Assembly (NCBI GenBank): GCA_947499145.1
Contig: CANMNB010000007.1
Span: forward strand, 62,001 to 126,000
Reading direction: 5' to 3'
Length of the DNA stretch: 64,000 nt
Origin: an uncultured Arachnia sp.
GTDB lineage: Bacteria > Actinomycetota > Actinomycetes > Propionibacteriales > Propionibacteriaceae
The position numbers were made by a program, and so were the translations under genes. Every line of letters starts with the position of its first letter. Positions within the stretch are counted from its first letter, which is position 1. Positions 26,298-35,660 of the stretch are shown here, piece after piece. Below the pieces are notes generated by a model, which saw nothing but the letters and a program-made list of their open reading frames with translations, was not told the DNA's origin and did not search any database.

Positions 26298-27260
26298 GTG
26301 GGCACCCGCGCGATCCTCGTCCGGCTCGCTGGTCTCGTCACCAGCCTGCTCGTGGCGTCGGTGCTCATCTTCCTGGCCACCAATGCCCTGCCGGGGGACA
26401 TCGCCCAGATTCTGCTCGGCACCACCGCGTCCCCGGGTGAGGCGGCCGAACTCCGGGAGCGTCTTGGGCTGAACCGACCCCTGCCCGTGCGCTACCTGGA
26501 CTGGGTGGGGGGAGCGCTCGTCGGCGACTTCGGCCAGTCGTTCATCACCCCCGGACGAGAGGTCTGGACGCAGATCGCGCCCCGGCTCGGCGTGTCGGTG
26601 TCGCTGACACTCGCCTCCATGGTCCTCGCCATCGTCCTGGCGGTGCCCATGGGAGCCTTCGCGGCCGTCCGGCGCCGGCACACCAGCGGCTTCGTGATGT
26701 CGGCCGTCTCGCAGATAGGGCTGTCCATCCCCGCTTTCTGGGCGGGAATCTGGCTCGTCGTGATCTTCGCCGTGACCCTGCGCTGGCTGCCGGCCGGCGG
26801 CTACGTCCCCTTCACGGAATCCCCGATCCGGTGGGCGGAGCACATGGTGCTCCCGGTGACTTCGCTCGGGATCGTGCAGGCCAGTGTCCTGGCGCGCTAC
26901 GTCCGGAGTGCCGTCATCGAGGTCCTCGGCGAGGACTGGTTCCGGACCGCACGCTCGGTCGGCTGGTCCACCACCGGAGCCCTGCTCCGGCACGGCTCAC
27001 GCAACATCGCGATCTCCCTGCTGACGGTCATTGGACTCCAGCTGGCCACGGTCCTGGTCGGCGCCATCATCATCGAGCACGTGTTCGCGCTGCCGGGGCT
27101 CGGATCCCGGCTGCTGATGGCCGTCTCGCAGCGCGACCTGGCGCTCGTCCAGGCGATTGTCCTGCTGCTGGTGTGGGCGGTGCTGGTCATCAACTTCGTC
27201 GTCGACCTCACCTATCACCTCGTGGACCCGCGGCTGCGGCGTTCGGGGGAGGCGGCATGA
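26298..27260 (+). CDS. ABC transporter permease (DppB/OppB-like)
   Basis: ATNALPGDIAQILLG...LGLNRPLPVRYLDWVGGALVGDFGQSF; EAA-type segment ARYVRSAVIEVLGEDWFRTARSVG. Confidence 0.92.
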   Translation: MGTRAILVRLAGLVTSLLVASVLIFLATNALPGDIAQILLGTTASPGEAAELRERLGLNRPLPVRYLDWVGGALVGDFGQSFITPGREVWTQIAPRLGVSVSLTLASMVLAIVLAVPMGAFAAVRRRHTSGFVMSAVSQIGLSIPAFWAGIWLVVIFAVTLRWLPAGGYVPFTESPIRWAEHMVLPVTSLGIVQASVLARYVRSAVIEVLGEDWFRTARSVGWSTTGALLRHGSRNIAISLLTVIGLQLATVLVGAIIIEHVFALPGLGSRLLMAVSQRDLALVQAIVLLLVWAVLVINFVVDLTYHLVDPRLRRSGEAA

Positions 27261-28069
27261 GGCGCGCGAACCTCGTCCTGGGCGGTGGACTGATCGCCCT
27301 CATCCTGGTCCTGGCCCTCGTCGGTCTTTTCTGGACGCCCTTCCCGCCCACCGCCATCGGCGTCGGTGAGCGGCTTGCCGGACCGGGCTGGCCCCACCTC
27401 CTCGGCACGGACGGTTTCGGCAGCGACGTCGCCTCACGGATCATGGCCGGTGCACAGCTGGTGCTCCTGGTCGGCGTCGTGGCTGTACTGATCGCCGCCG
27501 CCGTCGGCATTCCGGTCGGGATCGTCTCGGGCATGTCCGACGGCTGGTTCAGCGCCGTCCTGGCCAGGAGCGCGGACATCCTCTACGGCTTCCCGGCACT
27601 CCTCCTGGCCATCCTCTTCGCCGCGGCGGTGGGCGGCTCGACGTGGACCGCCACCTTCGCCATCGCCATCTCCACGATCCCGGCGTTCGTTCGAATCGCG
27701 CGCGCGGCGACGCTCCAGGTGATGAGCCTGGGCTTCGTCGAGGCGGCACGGCTCTCCGGCACGCCGAGGCTCCAGATCGCCCTGCGTCACGTGCTGCCCA
27801 ACATCGCCCCGGTGCTGGGTGTGCAGGCGTCGGTGAGCATCGGCATCGCGATCCTCGCCGAGGCCGGACTGTCCTATCTGGGACTGGGGTCCGGACCGGA
27901 GACCCCGACGTGGGGCCGCATGCTGCGCGAGGCGCAGGACCACTTGTTCAACGCACCGATCGTGGCCCTGTGGCCAGGCCTGGCTGTGGCGCTGGCGACG
28001 CTCGGGTTCAACCTGCTCGGGGATGGGCTGCGGGACCTCCTCGACCCCAAGCTGCGGGAGCTCGCATGA
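27257..28069 (+). CDS. ABC transporter permease (DppC/OppC-like)
   Basis: HLLGTDGFGSDVASRIMAGAQLVLLVGVVAVLIAAAVGIPVG; ATG at 27257 overlaps the upstream stop. Confidence 0.92.
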   Translation: MRRANLVLGGGLIALILVLALVGLFWTPFPPTAIGVGERLAGPGWPHLLGTDGFGSDVASRIMAGAQLVLLVGVVAVLIAAAVGIPVGIVSGMSDGWFSAVLARSADILYGFPALLLAILFAAAVGGSTWTATFAIAISTIPAFVRIARAATLQVMSLGFVEAARLSGTPRLQIALRHVLPNIAPVLGVQASVSIGIAILAEAGLSYLGLGSGPETPTWGRMLREAQDHLFNAPIVALWPGLAVALATLGFNLLGDGLRDLLDPKLRELA

Positions 28070-28893
28070 GCAGGCTCGAAGTACGCGACCTGCGCATCGC
28101 CTTCGGCCGTCGCCAGCGCGTCGCCGTCGACGGCATCTCCTTCAGCATCGACGAGGGGGAGCGGCTCGGCATCATCGGGCAGTCCGGGTCCGGCAAGTCG
28201 GTCACGGCCCTGGCCGTCATCGGCCTGCTGCCGGAGACGGCCCACGTGTCGGGCTCCATCCAACTCGACGGGCGGGAACTGGTCGGGATGCGCGAGGGGG
28301 ACCTGCAGGACCTGCGTGGCGAGGACGTCTCGATGGTCTTCCAGGAACCCATGACCGCGCTCGACCCGACGATGCGGGTGGGTCGCCAGATCGGCGAGGC
28401 CGTCGCGCTGCACCATCGCGACCGCCACGGCTCCATCCGCGACGAGGTGCTCAGCTGGCTCGGCCGAGTGGGGTTGCCCGACGCGGAGCGCATTGCGGAT
28501 TCCTACCCGCACCAGCTGTCGGGCGGGCAGCGGCAACGGGTCCTCATCGCGATGGCGCTCGCGAACCGCCCTGGTCTGGTGCTCTGCGACGAACCGACGA
28601 CGGCGCTCGACGTGCTGGTGCAGCGCCAGATCCTCGACCTCCTCGACGTGGAGCTCGCCGGACGCTCGGCGCTCTTCGTCTCCCACGACCTGGCCGTTGT
28701 CGCCCAGGTGTGCCAACGCGTCGCCGTGATGCTCGACGGCCGGATCGTCGAGACCGGCCCGATCCGCGAGGTGATCGAGGATCCCCGCCATCCCTACACC
28801 AAGGGGCTCATCGCCTCGGCGAGGGTGGGCGACGTGCCCGTCGGGCAGCGGCTGCCCACCGTCGCCGACTACTACGACGAGGCGGCGCCGTGA
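28066..28893 (+). CDS. ABC transporter ATP-binding protein (DppD/OppD-like)
   Basis: GQSGSGKSVTALAVIG Walker A, LSGGQRQRVLIAMAL signature, DEPTTALD Walker B. Confidence 0.92.
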   Translation: MSRLEVRDLRIAFGRRQRVAVDGISFSIDEGERLGIIGQSGSGKSVTALAVIGLLPETAHVSGSIQLDGRELVGMREGDLQDLRGEDVSMVFQEPMTALDPTMRVGRQIGEAVALHHRDRHGSIRDEVLSWLGRVGLPDAERIADSYPHQLSGGQRQRVLIAMALANRPGLVLCDEPTTALDVLVQRQILDLLDVELAGRSALFVSHDLAVVAQVCQRVAVMLDGRIVETGPIREVIEDPRHPYTKGLIASARVGDVPVGQRLPTVADYYDEAAP

Positions 28894-29666
28894 GTGGGGC
28901 GTTGTTGGAGATGCGCGGCGTCGAGGTCACCTACCGTCGCGCCGGACAGTCGTTCGTGGCGCTGCGCGACGTGGACTTCGCTCTGCGCCGCGGAGAGCGG
29001 GTGGGTGTCGTCGGGGGTTCCGGATCCGGCAAGACCACACTGGCGCGCACCCTGCTGGGGCTGGTTCGGCCGAGTGCGGGAGAGGTCCGCTTCCGGGACG
29101 AGCGCGTCGACCACGTGCCCGAGAAGCACCTCGCTGCCCTGCGACACGCCGTGACACTGGTGTTCCAGGACCCCAACTCGTCGCTCAACCCCCGGATGCG
29201 CCTGGGTGACATCATCGCCGAGCCGCTGCGCTCCCCGCGGATCTCGGACCGCCCGCGGACCAGGGAGGCCCGGCGCGCCGTGGCCGATGTCCTGGAGTCC
29301 GTGGGACTGGAGGCCGACGTCGTCGACCGCTTCCCGCACCAGCTCTCCGGTGGCCAGCGCCAGCGCATCGCCATCGCCCGGGCTCTGGTGTCGAATCCCG
29401 AGGCGATCATCGCCGACGAGCCGGTCTCGGCCCTCGACGTCTCCGTGCGTGCCCAAGTGTTGAACCTCCTCGCCGACGCCGTCGCCACTCGAGGCATCGG
29501 CCTGTTGTTCGTCTCACACGACCTGGGTGTGGTCCGCCACCTCTGCGACCGTGTCGTCGTCATGGCCGAGGGGCGCGTCGTGGAGGAGGGCCCTGTCGCG
29601 GCCGTCTTCGAACAACCGCAGCACCCCTACACCCGCGAGCTCCTGGCCGCCAGCCTGTCGCTCTGA
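28890..29666 (+). CDS. ABC transporter ATP-binding protein (DppF/OppF-like)
   Basis: GGSGSGKTTLARTLLGL, LSGGQRQRIAIARAL, ADEPVSALD; GTG start at 28890 overlaps the upstream TGA. Confidence 0.92.
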   Translation: MSGALLEMRGVEVTYRRAGQSFVALRDVDFALRRGERVGVVGGSGSGKTTLARTLLGLVRPSAGEVRFRDERVDHVPEKHLAALRHAVTLVFQDPNSSLNPRMRLGDIIAEPLRSPRISDRPRTREARRAVADVLESVGLEADVVDRFPHQLSGGQRQRIAIARALVSNPEAIIADEPVSALDVSVRAQVLNLLADAVATRGIGLLFVSHDLGVVRHLCDRVVVMAEGRVVEEGPVAAVFEQPQHPYTRELLAASLSL

Positions 29667-29724
29667 CGTCCATGCCGGCCGAGACGGTGAACGGCCCGGA
29701 GGGCGGCCGGTATTGTGGCTGCTC

Positions 29725-30915
29725 GTGAAGGTGCTGCTGCTTGAGAACATCCACTCCGAGGCCCATCGCGTGCTCACCAGCCGCGGGTACGACGTGACCA
29801 ACGTCGGCAGCGCGCTGGCCGAGGACGAACTCATCGAGGCGCTCGACGGGGTCGATTTCCTGGGCATCCGGTCGCGGACCTACATCACTCGCCGCGTGCT
29901 CGAGTCGGCACCGCAGCTCAGCGCCATCGGCGCCTTCTGCATCGGCACCAACCAGATCGACCTCGGCGCGGCCGCGGACCGCGGCGTCGCGGTGTTCAAT
30001 GCGCCGTATTCCAACACCCGCTCCGTGGTGGAACTTGCCATCGCGGAGATCATTTCGATGGCTCGCCACCTGACCGATCGCAACGCCGACATGCACGCGG
30101 GTGTCTGGGACAAGACGGCCATCGGCTCGCACGAGGTGCGTGGCCGGACGCTGGGCATCGTCGGATACGGCAACATCGGCTCCCAGTTGTCGGTGATGGC
30201 CGAGGCCCTCGGGATGCACGTGTACTTCTACGACCTCGTCGATCGACTGGCGCTCGGCAACGCGCGCCGCGTCAACTCTCTCGAGGAGTTGCTGGAGGTC
30301 TCCGAGACCATCTCGCTGCACGTCGACGGCCGCGCGAGCAACGCCGGCCTGTTCGGTGCGGAGCAGTTCGCCCAGATGCGTCCCCGGTCGCTGTTCCTCA
30401 ACCTGTGCCGCGGCAACGTCGTCGACCACGACGCCCTCCACGACAACCTGGTCAGCGGACACATCGCTGGTGCCGCGATCGACGTGTTCCCGACCGAGCC
30501 CAAGGCGAAGGGCGAGGAATTCGTCTCCAAGCTCCGAGGGCTGCCCAACGTCATCCTCACCCCGCACATCGGCGGCTCCACCCAGGAGGCCCAGGTCGAC
30601 ATCGGTCGTTACGTCGCGGGCAAGTTGGCCGACTACGACGCGCACGGGACGACGTCGATGTGCGTCAACCTGCCCGAGGTCGCGGCCCCGGCCCCGGCCG
30701 AGCAGCGAGTCGTGCACCTGCACCACAACGTGCCCGGCGTCATGGCGCGCCTGAACCAGGCACTCGCCAACCACGACATGAACATCGGCGCCCAGACACT
30801 GGCAACGCGCGGACTGCTCGGTTACGCGGTGACCGACATCGCGGGGGAGCACTACGACGGTCTGATGGCTGAGCTGGAGGGGCTCGACGAGACCATCCGC
30901 GTGCGCGTCATCTGA
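29725..30915 (+). CDS. serA: D-3-phosphoglycerate dehydrogenase (short, E. coli-type with C-terminal ACT domain)
   Basis: KVLLLENIHSEAHRVLTSRGYDVTNV...GAFCIGTNQIDLGAAADRGVAVFNAPYSNTRSVVELAIAEI...LTPHIGGSTQEAQVDIGRYVAGKL...ACT-like VVHLHHNVPGVMARLNQALANHDMNI. Confidence 0.93.
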   Translation: MKVLLLENIHSEAHRVLTSRGYDVTNVGSALAEDELIEALDGVDFLGIRSRTYITRRVLESAPQLSAIGAFCIGTNQIDLGAAADRGVAVFNAPYSNTRSVVELAIAEIISMARHLTDRNADMHAGVWDKTAIGSHEVRGRTLGIVGYGNIGSQLSVMAEALGMHVYFYDLVDRLALGNARRVNSLEELLEVSETISLHVDGRASNAGLFGAEQFAQMRPRSLFLNLCRGNVVDHDALHDNLVSGHIAGAAIDVFPTEPKAKGEEFVSKLRGLPNVILTPHIGGSTQEAQVDIGRYVAGKLADYDAHGTTSMCVNLPEVAAPAPAEQRVVHLHHNVPGVMARLNQALANHDMNIGAQTLATRGLLGYAVTDIAGEHYDGLMAELEGLDETIRVRVI

Positions 30916-30987
30916 GCCACCGAGGCGCCCTCCCGCCGGGCCTCACTCGGCCGTGCATCCGCGCCGCCCCTCGCATCGAGCCTCTCA

Positions 30988-31163
30988 CGAAAATCGATCA
31001 CTGATCGATTCTCCCCCGTGTGCCCGCGACAATCGATCACTGATCCCTCTCGAGACGCCCGGGTAGGTACCGTCGCCGTCGTCGAGGTCACCGTCGAAAC
31101 CCCGCACTCTCCGTTCACTTTTTTGAGGTGGACGGGGGAAGATCGATCAGTGATCGATTTTCG
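30988..31163. repeat. Intergenic inverted-repeat element with three copies of a palindromic motif
   Basis: Left arm 30988-31019 CGAAAATCGATCACTGATCGATTCTCCCCCGT; right arm 31132-31163 is its reverse complement with 2 mismatches; additional copy AATCGATCACTGATC at 31031-31045. Confidence 0.9.
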
Positions 31164-31191
31164 GAAGCGGGGTGAAGCCCGACGGCGGGGT

Positions 31192-31215
31192 GCGTCGGCG
31201 GAGCCCAGCCGACGC
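31192..31215 (-). terminator. Hairpin downstream of hisN
   Basis: GCGTCGGC (31192-31199) / GCCGACGC (31208-31215) with 8-nt loop, immediately 3' of the hisN stop on the minus strand. Confidence 0.5.
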
Positions 31216-31217
31216 GG

Positions 31218-32015
31218 TCAGCGGCTGGCTCGGAGGGCGTCCAGTACCACCGGGTGGAGCGCGCCGTTGGTGGCGACGGCACCAGGGCCCCACGGGCCGT
31301 CCTGGCCCTCGAGGTTGGTGAACGTCCCGCCGGCCTCGCGCACGATGATGTCGAGGGCTGCCATGTCGTAGAGCTCGAGGTCGGGCTCGCAGGCGATGTC
31401 CACGGACCCCTCGGCAACGAGCATGTAGCTCCAGAAGTCTCCATAGGCGCGGCTGCGCCAGCACTCCCGCATCAGGTCGACGAAGCCCTGGCCGCGCCCG
31501 GAGTCCACCCACTCGCCGACGTCCGAGTACGACATCGACGCGTCCTGCAGCGAACCCACCTTGCTGACCCGGATCTCGCTCGCGTTGAGGATGGAGCGCC
31601 CGGTGAACGCGCCGTCCCCGCTGCTGGCCCACCACCGGCGGCCGAGCGACGGTGCGGAGACCACGGCAGCGGCGATCTCATCCTCCACCTGGAGGGCGAT
31701 CAGGGTGGCCCAGACGGGCACGCCGCGCAGGTAGTTCTTGGTGCCGTCGATGGGGTCGATGATCCAGCGTCGGTCGCTCTGGCCGGTGTCGTCGAACTCC
31801 TCGCCGTGGACCGCGTCGCGCGGGCGGGTCCGTGAGAGCGTGCGCCGGATGGCCTCCTCGATGGCCGTGTCGGTCTCCGTGACCGGCGTGGCGTCGGGCT
31901 TCGTGTTCACCTGCAGGTCGAGGGCCTTGAACCTGTTCATGGACAACGAGTCGGCGTCGTCGGCCATGAGGTGCATCAGCCGGAGATCATCTGTGAGCGC
32001 TTTGGAGCGGGCCAT
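31218..32015 (-). CDS. hisN: Histidinol-phosphatase, inositol monophosphatase family
   Basis: MARSKALTDDLRLMHLMADDADSLSMNRFKALDLQVNTKPDATPVTETDTAIEEAIR...RWIIDPIDGTKNYLRGVPVWATLIAL (IMPase motif DPIDGT). Confidence 0.88.
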   Translation of the reverse strand: MARSKALTDDLRLMHLMADDADSLSMNRFKALDLQVNTKPDATPVTETDTAIEEAIRRTLSRTRPRDAVHGEEFDDTGQSDRRWIIDPIDGTKNYLRGVPVWATLIALQVEDEIAAAVVSAPSLGRRWWASSGDGAFTGRSILNASEIRVSKVGSLQDASMSYSDVGEWVDSGRGQGFVDLMRECWRSRAYGDFWSYMLVAEGSVDIACEPDLELYDMAALDIIVREAGGTFTNLEGQDGPWGPGAVATNGALHPVVLDALRASR

Positions 32016-32047
32016 GCGGACCAACCTATCGAACCGGCGCCGCAAAC

Positions 32048-33031
32048 TCAGGCGAAGGCGCGCTCCATGCGGCGGAAAGATGCCAGTCGTTCCAGGGCGA
32101 GACGGCCCTCCTCGACCGCCGCGTCCAGGGCGCACTCCGGCTCCGTGGACGTGTGGCGGCACCCGCGCGGACAGTCCTGGGTGATCTCTGCCAAGTCGTG
32201 GAATGCGCCGACGATCGAGGCCGGGTCGACGTGGCTGATACCGAAGCTCCGCACGCCGGGGGTGTCGACGATCCAGCCTCCGTCGGGGAGCTCGATGGCC
32301 ATCGCGGAGGTCGACGTGTGGCGCCCCTTGCCCGTCAGCTCGCTGACGATGCCGGTGGCGCGGTGCTGGCCGGGGACCAGCGCGTTGACGAGCGTGGACT
32401 TGCCGACCCCGGAGTGCCCCACGAGCACCGTGACGCGGTCCGCCAGCACGTCGCGCACTTCCGCGAGGTCCGCCCCCGGCTGGGTGACGACGATCGGGAC
32501 GTCGAGCGGTTCGTACGCGGCCTGCAGGGCCTCGGGGCTCGCCAGGTCCGCCTTGGTCAGGCAGAGGATGGGGCTGACTCCTGCGTCGAAGGCGGCCACC
32601 AGGATGCGGTCGATCATCCCCATGCGCGGCTCCGGATCGGCAAGGGCGGTGACAATCATGAGCTGGTCGGCGTTGGCGACGATGGGACGTTCGAAGGTGT
32701 CGGCGTCGTCGGCGCTCCGCCGCAGCATGGTGCGCCGCTCGCACACCTCGACGATGCGCGCGAGGGTGCCCTCGGCGCCGGTGACGTCGCCGTCGAGCTT
32801 GACGAGGTCACCGACGATGACGCCCTTGCGGCCGATGACCCGCGCCTTCGTGGCCGTCACCGCCCTGCCGTCGTCCAGCAACTGGCAGCGGTAGCGTCCT
32901 CGGTCCACGGTGACCACCCGGGCGGTCGGGGCATCGCGGTAGTCGGGTCGCTCCTTGGTGCGCGGCCGGGATCGGCGTCGGGGGCGTTCGAAGGCGCGGT
33001 GGTCGTCGTCGAACATCCCGGCGCGTGCCAT
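32048..33031 (-). CDS. rsgA: Ribosome small-subunit-dependent GTPase A
   Basis: GHSGVGKSTLVNALVP after NADQLMIVTAL/CLTKADLA (circularly permuted GTPase); C-terminal Zn motif CPRGCRHTSTEPECAL. Confidence 0.93.
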   Translation of the reverse strand: MARAGMFDDDHRAFERPRRRSRPRTKERPDYRDAPTARVVTVDRGRYRCQLLDDGRAVTATKARVIGRKGVIVGDLVKLDGDVTGAEGTLARIVEVCERRTMLRRSADDADTFERPIVANADQLMIVTALADPEPRMGMIDRILVAAFDAGVSPILCLTKADLASPEALQAAYEPLDVPIVVTQPGADLAEVRDVLADRVTVLVGHSGVGKSTLVNALVPGQHRATGIVSELTGKGRHTSTSAMAIELPDGGWIVDTPGVRSFGISHVDPASIVGAFHDLAEITQDCPRGCRHTSTEPECALDAAVEEGRLALERLASFRRMERAFA

Positions 33032-34299
33032 CAGGCGGCCTCCACCAGGGCCCGCCAGCGGTCGCCGAAGTCGGGCATGGTCTTCGACACGCAGTCGAAG
33101 TCATCGACGTGGAGGCCGGGCTGGCGAAGCGCCAGGAGCGCCGCCGCGTGGACCAGGCGATGATCGGCGTAGGTCTGGAACTCCGTGGCGACGTTGTCGC
33201 CGGGCAGCCCGCCGGTGATCGTCAGGCCGTCGTCGGTCTCGTGGGCGTCGATCCCGAGTCGCTCGAACTCGCGGGTGAGCGCGGCGAGCCTGTCGGTCTC
33301 GTGACCCCGGATGTGCGCGACGCCGCGGATGGTGGTGGTGCCGTCGGCGAGCGCCCCGAGGGCGGCGACGACGGGGGTCAGTTCGCTGGCGTCGTGCAGG
33401 TCGACGTCGACGCCGTGGAGTCGTGCCGACCCGGTGACGCGCACACCATCGGCCAAGGTGTCCACCTCGGCGCCCATCCGACGCACGACGTCGAGGAACA
33501 GGCCCCCGGGCTGGATGCTGTCCTCGGGCCAGTGCGCGACGGTGACACTCCCCGCGGTGGCGGCGGCCGCCGCGAGGAAGACCGAGGCGTTGGTGAGGTC
33601 CGGCTCGATCGTCTGGTCCCGGGCGCCGATCGGTCCCTCGCGGACCTCCCAGGAGGTGAGATCGGGCTGGTCGAGCACCACCCCGCGGTCCCGCAGCATC
33701 TTGATGGTCATCCGGATGTGGGGGAGTGACGGGAGCGTCGCTCCCCGGTGCCGCAGTCTCAGCCCGCCGGGGAGTCGCGCGCCGACCAGCAGGAGGCCGG
33801 AGACGAACTGGCTCGAGTCGCCCGCGTCGATGGTGACCCAGGCATCGGAGCCGGTGTCGCCCCCGGGCGAGACCGTGAACGGCAGACGGTCGCCGTCGAC
33901 GTCCCCACCGAGCTGGCGGATGCCGTCGAGGAGGCCTGCCATCGGTCGCTCACTGGCGTGGCTGTCGCCGCGGAAGGAGACGGGCCCGTCGGCGAGCAGC
34001 GCCAGGGGCGGGACGAAGCGCATGACGGTGCCCGCGAGTCCGCACTCGATCGTCGTGGTCCCCCGGAACGCGGGAGCGGGGGAGACCATCCACTGGGCGT
34101 CCGTGACGTCGATCGTGCAGCCGAGAGAACGCAGGGCGTCGACCATCAGGTCACAGTCCCGTGAGCGCAGCCCTCCGGTGATGGAACTCGGGGCGTCGGA
34201 CAACGCGGCCAGGACCAGCGCGCGGTTGGTCTCGGACTTCGAACCGGGGACGACGACGCGTCCACGGACCGGGGCCTGCGCGTGCGGCAGAGGGATCAA
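33031..34299 (-). CDS. aroA: 3-phosphoshikimate 1-carboxyvinyltransferase (EPSP synthase)
   Basis: VRGRVVVPGSKSETNRALVLAALSDAPSSI...GLAGTVMRFVPPLALLADGPVSFRGDSHASERPM; TTG start at 34299 inferred, overlapping the DoxX stop. Confidence 0.92.
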   Translation of the reverse strand: MIPLPHAQAPVRGRVVVPGSKSETNRALVLAALSDAPSSITGGLRSRDCDLMVDALRSLGCTIDVTDAQWMVSPAPAFRGTTTIECGLAGTVMRFVPPLALLADGPVSFRGDSHASERPMAGLLDGIRQLGGDVDGDRLPFTVSPGGDTGSDAWVTIDAGDSSQFVSGLLLVGARLPGGLRLRHRGATLPSLPHIRMTIKMLRDRGVVLDQPDLTSWEVREGPIGARDQTIEPDLTNASVFLAAAAATAGSVTVAHWPEDSIQPGGLFLDVVRRMGAEVDTLADGVRVTGSARLHGVDVDLHDASELTPVVAALGALADGTTTIRGVAHIRGHETDRLAALTREFERLGIDAHETDDGLTITGGLPGDNVATEFQTYADHRLVHAAALLALRQPGLHVDDFDCVSKTMPDFGDRWRALVEAA

Positions 34300-34901
34300 C
34301 GCTCGAGCTTCTTGGCCACCTTGCGGGCCTCCTTGCGCGCCTGCGATGCCAGCTTCTGGGCCTTCTTCTCGGCCTTGGTGGCAGCCTTGCGGGCCCTCTT
34401 CGACAGGTCTTCGGTGGTCTCGGTGATCTCCTTGCCCGCCCGCTCGGCGCCGTGGGAGGCGCGCCACGCCAGCGAGGGGCGCCCCTGCAGGTCCTGGGAG
34501 GCGAGGATGGTGGCACCGAGCAGGGCCAGGTGGTGGAAGAGCTCGGGACGTGCCGCCTTCTTGTCGTCGGCGGACGAATCCTTGCCGGGGTAGGCAATCG
34601 CGACGTTGAGGACGCTCGCCTTGGCGAGGAGCAGTGCCCCGATGCGGCGACCCAGACCCGTCGCGAACATGAGACCGCCGATGATTTCGGCGATCCCGCC
34701 GTAACGGACCCAGGTCCGGGCGTCCTCGGGGACATGGCTCGAGTAGCCCGCCGGTGCAACGCGCTGGACCAGCGGAGCGACGGCGCTCGTGAAGGCCTCG
34801 GCCTCCGGTGCGGACTCGTCGGGTGAGGTGGCCTTCTTGATGCCGTCGGAGATGAAGGCGCCGGCCACCAGGCTGCGGGCAAGGAAACGCACAAGACTCA
34901 T
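34296..34901 (-). CDS. DoxX family membrane protein with Lys/Ala/Arg-rich C-terminal tail
   Basis: SLVRFLARSLVAGAFISDGIKK...GGIAEIIGGLMFATGLGRRIGALLLA then KRARKAATKAEKKAQKLASQARKEARKVAKKLER. Confidence 0.82.
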   Translation of the reverse strand: MSLVRFLARSLVAGAFISDGIKKATSPDESAPEAEAFTSAVAPLVQRVAPAGYSSHVPEDARTWVRYGGIAEIIGGLMFATGLGRRIGALLLAKASVLNVAIAYPGKDSSADDKKAARPELFHHLALLGATILASQDLQGRPSLAWRASHGAERAGKEITETTEDLSKRARKAATKAEKKAQKLASQARKEARKVAKKLER

Positions 34902-34958
34902 GGTCCAAACATACCCATCGGCGGGGCCGTGGCCGGTCGTGGTGGTGAGATTGGATGC

Positions 34959-35660
34959 ATGTGCGGAAGGTTTGCGTCCTCGGCGACGCCCGACGAGGTC
35001 GTCGAGCGCTTCGCGGTCCACGAGGTCACCGAGGACGGGCGTGCCGCCTGCGTCCCGCGGTACAACATCGCGCCGACTGATCCCGTGGCCGCCGTGGTGG
35101 AGCGCCTGGATGGCGAGGAGTCCGTGACCAGGAAGCTGGTGGGCCTGCGGTGGGGTCTCGTCCCGAGCTGGTCGAGGGATGCCGCCGGAGCGGCCCGTCT
35201 CATCAACGCGCGGGCGGAGACCGTCGCGGAGAAGCCCTCCTTCCGGAAGGCCTTCGCGACGCGACGCTGCCTGGTCCCCGCGGACGGCTACTACGAGTGG
35301 CGGCCCGAGACGCTCGACGGCCGCCCGGTGAAGCAGCCGTACTTCCTGCGACCTGGGGGTGGCGGGGGACTGGCGCTCGCCGGGATCTATGAGTTCTGGA
35401 GGGGACCCGATGGGTGGCACAGCACCCTGGCCATCATCACCACGACGGCGAGCGACGAGGTCGGCTGGGTGCATGACCGCATGCCGATGACGGTCACCGA
35501 CACCGACGCCTGGCTCGACCCGGTGCTGGAGGACCCACGCTCGGCGCACTCGCTCCTGGTCCCCCTGCCGGGGCTGGAACCCGTCCGGGTCTCGCGGGCG
35601 GTGAACCAGGTGGGCCACGACGGGCCGGAGCTCGTCGTGCCAGTGCCCGACGGGGAATAA
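34959..35660 (+). CDS. SOS response-associated peptidase (SRAP/YedK, HMCES family)
   Basis: [18 protein letters not shown] (catalytic Cys2), [41 protein letters not shown]. Confidence 0.93.
   Translation: MCGRFASSATPDEVVERFAVHEVTEDGRAACVPRYNIAPTDPVAAVVERLDGEESVTRKLVGLRWGLVPSWSRDAAGAARLINARAETVAEKPSFRKAFATRRCLVPADGYYEWRPETLDGRPVKQPYFLRPGGGGGLALAGIYEFWRGPDGWHSTLAIITTTASDEVGWVHDRMPMTVTDTDAWLDPVLEDPRSAHSLLVPLPGLEPVRVSRAVNQVGHDGPELVVPVPDGE

Noticed and set aside
23463-26993. 1176-aa minus-strand ORF
   Set aside because: Only the C-terminal third is the real FUSC-like protein. The rest is antisense to the ABC substrate-binding and permease genes and has the low-complexity composition of high-GC shadow ORFs.
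24774-29666. Possible novel island at the ABC transporter
   Set aside because: All five genes are a standard oligopeptide-type SBP-permease-permease-ATPase-ATPase operon with intact motifs; no unusual content.
30988-31163. CRISPR array or transposon with transposase
   Set aside because: Only three motif copies, mixed orientation, no regular spacers, no cas or transposase gene nearby. A MITE remains possible but no target-site duplication was evident.
30852-31371. ORFs 30852..31118 (-) and 31018..31371 (+) with the shared peptide RSVIDFR(E/K)R
   Set aside because: The shared peptide arises because the inverted ATCGATCASTGATCGAT repeats are read on opposite strands. No start/RBS or homology supports a protein; treated as a DNA repeat instead.
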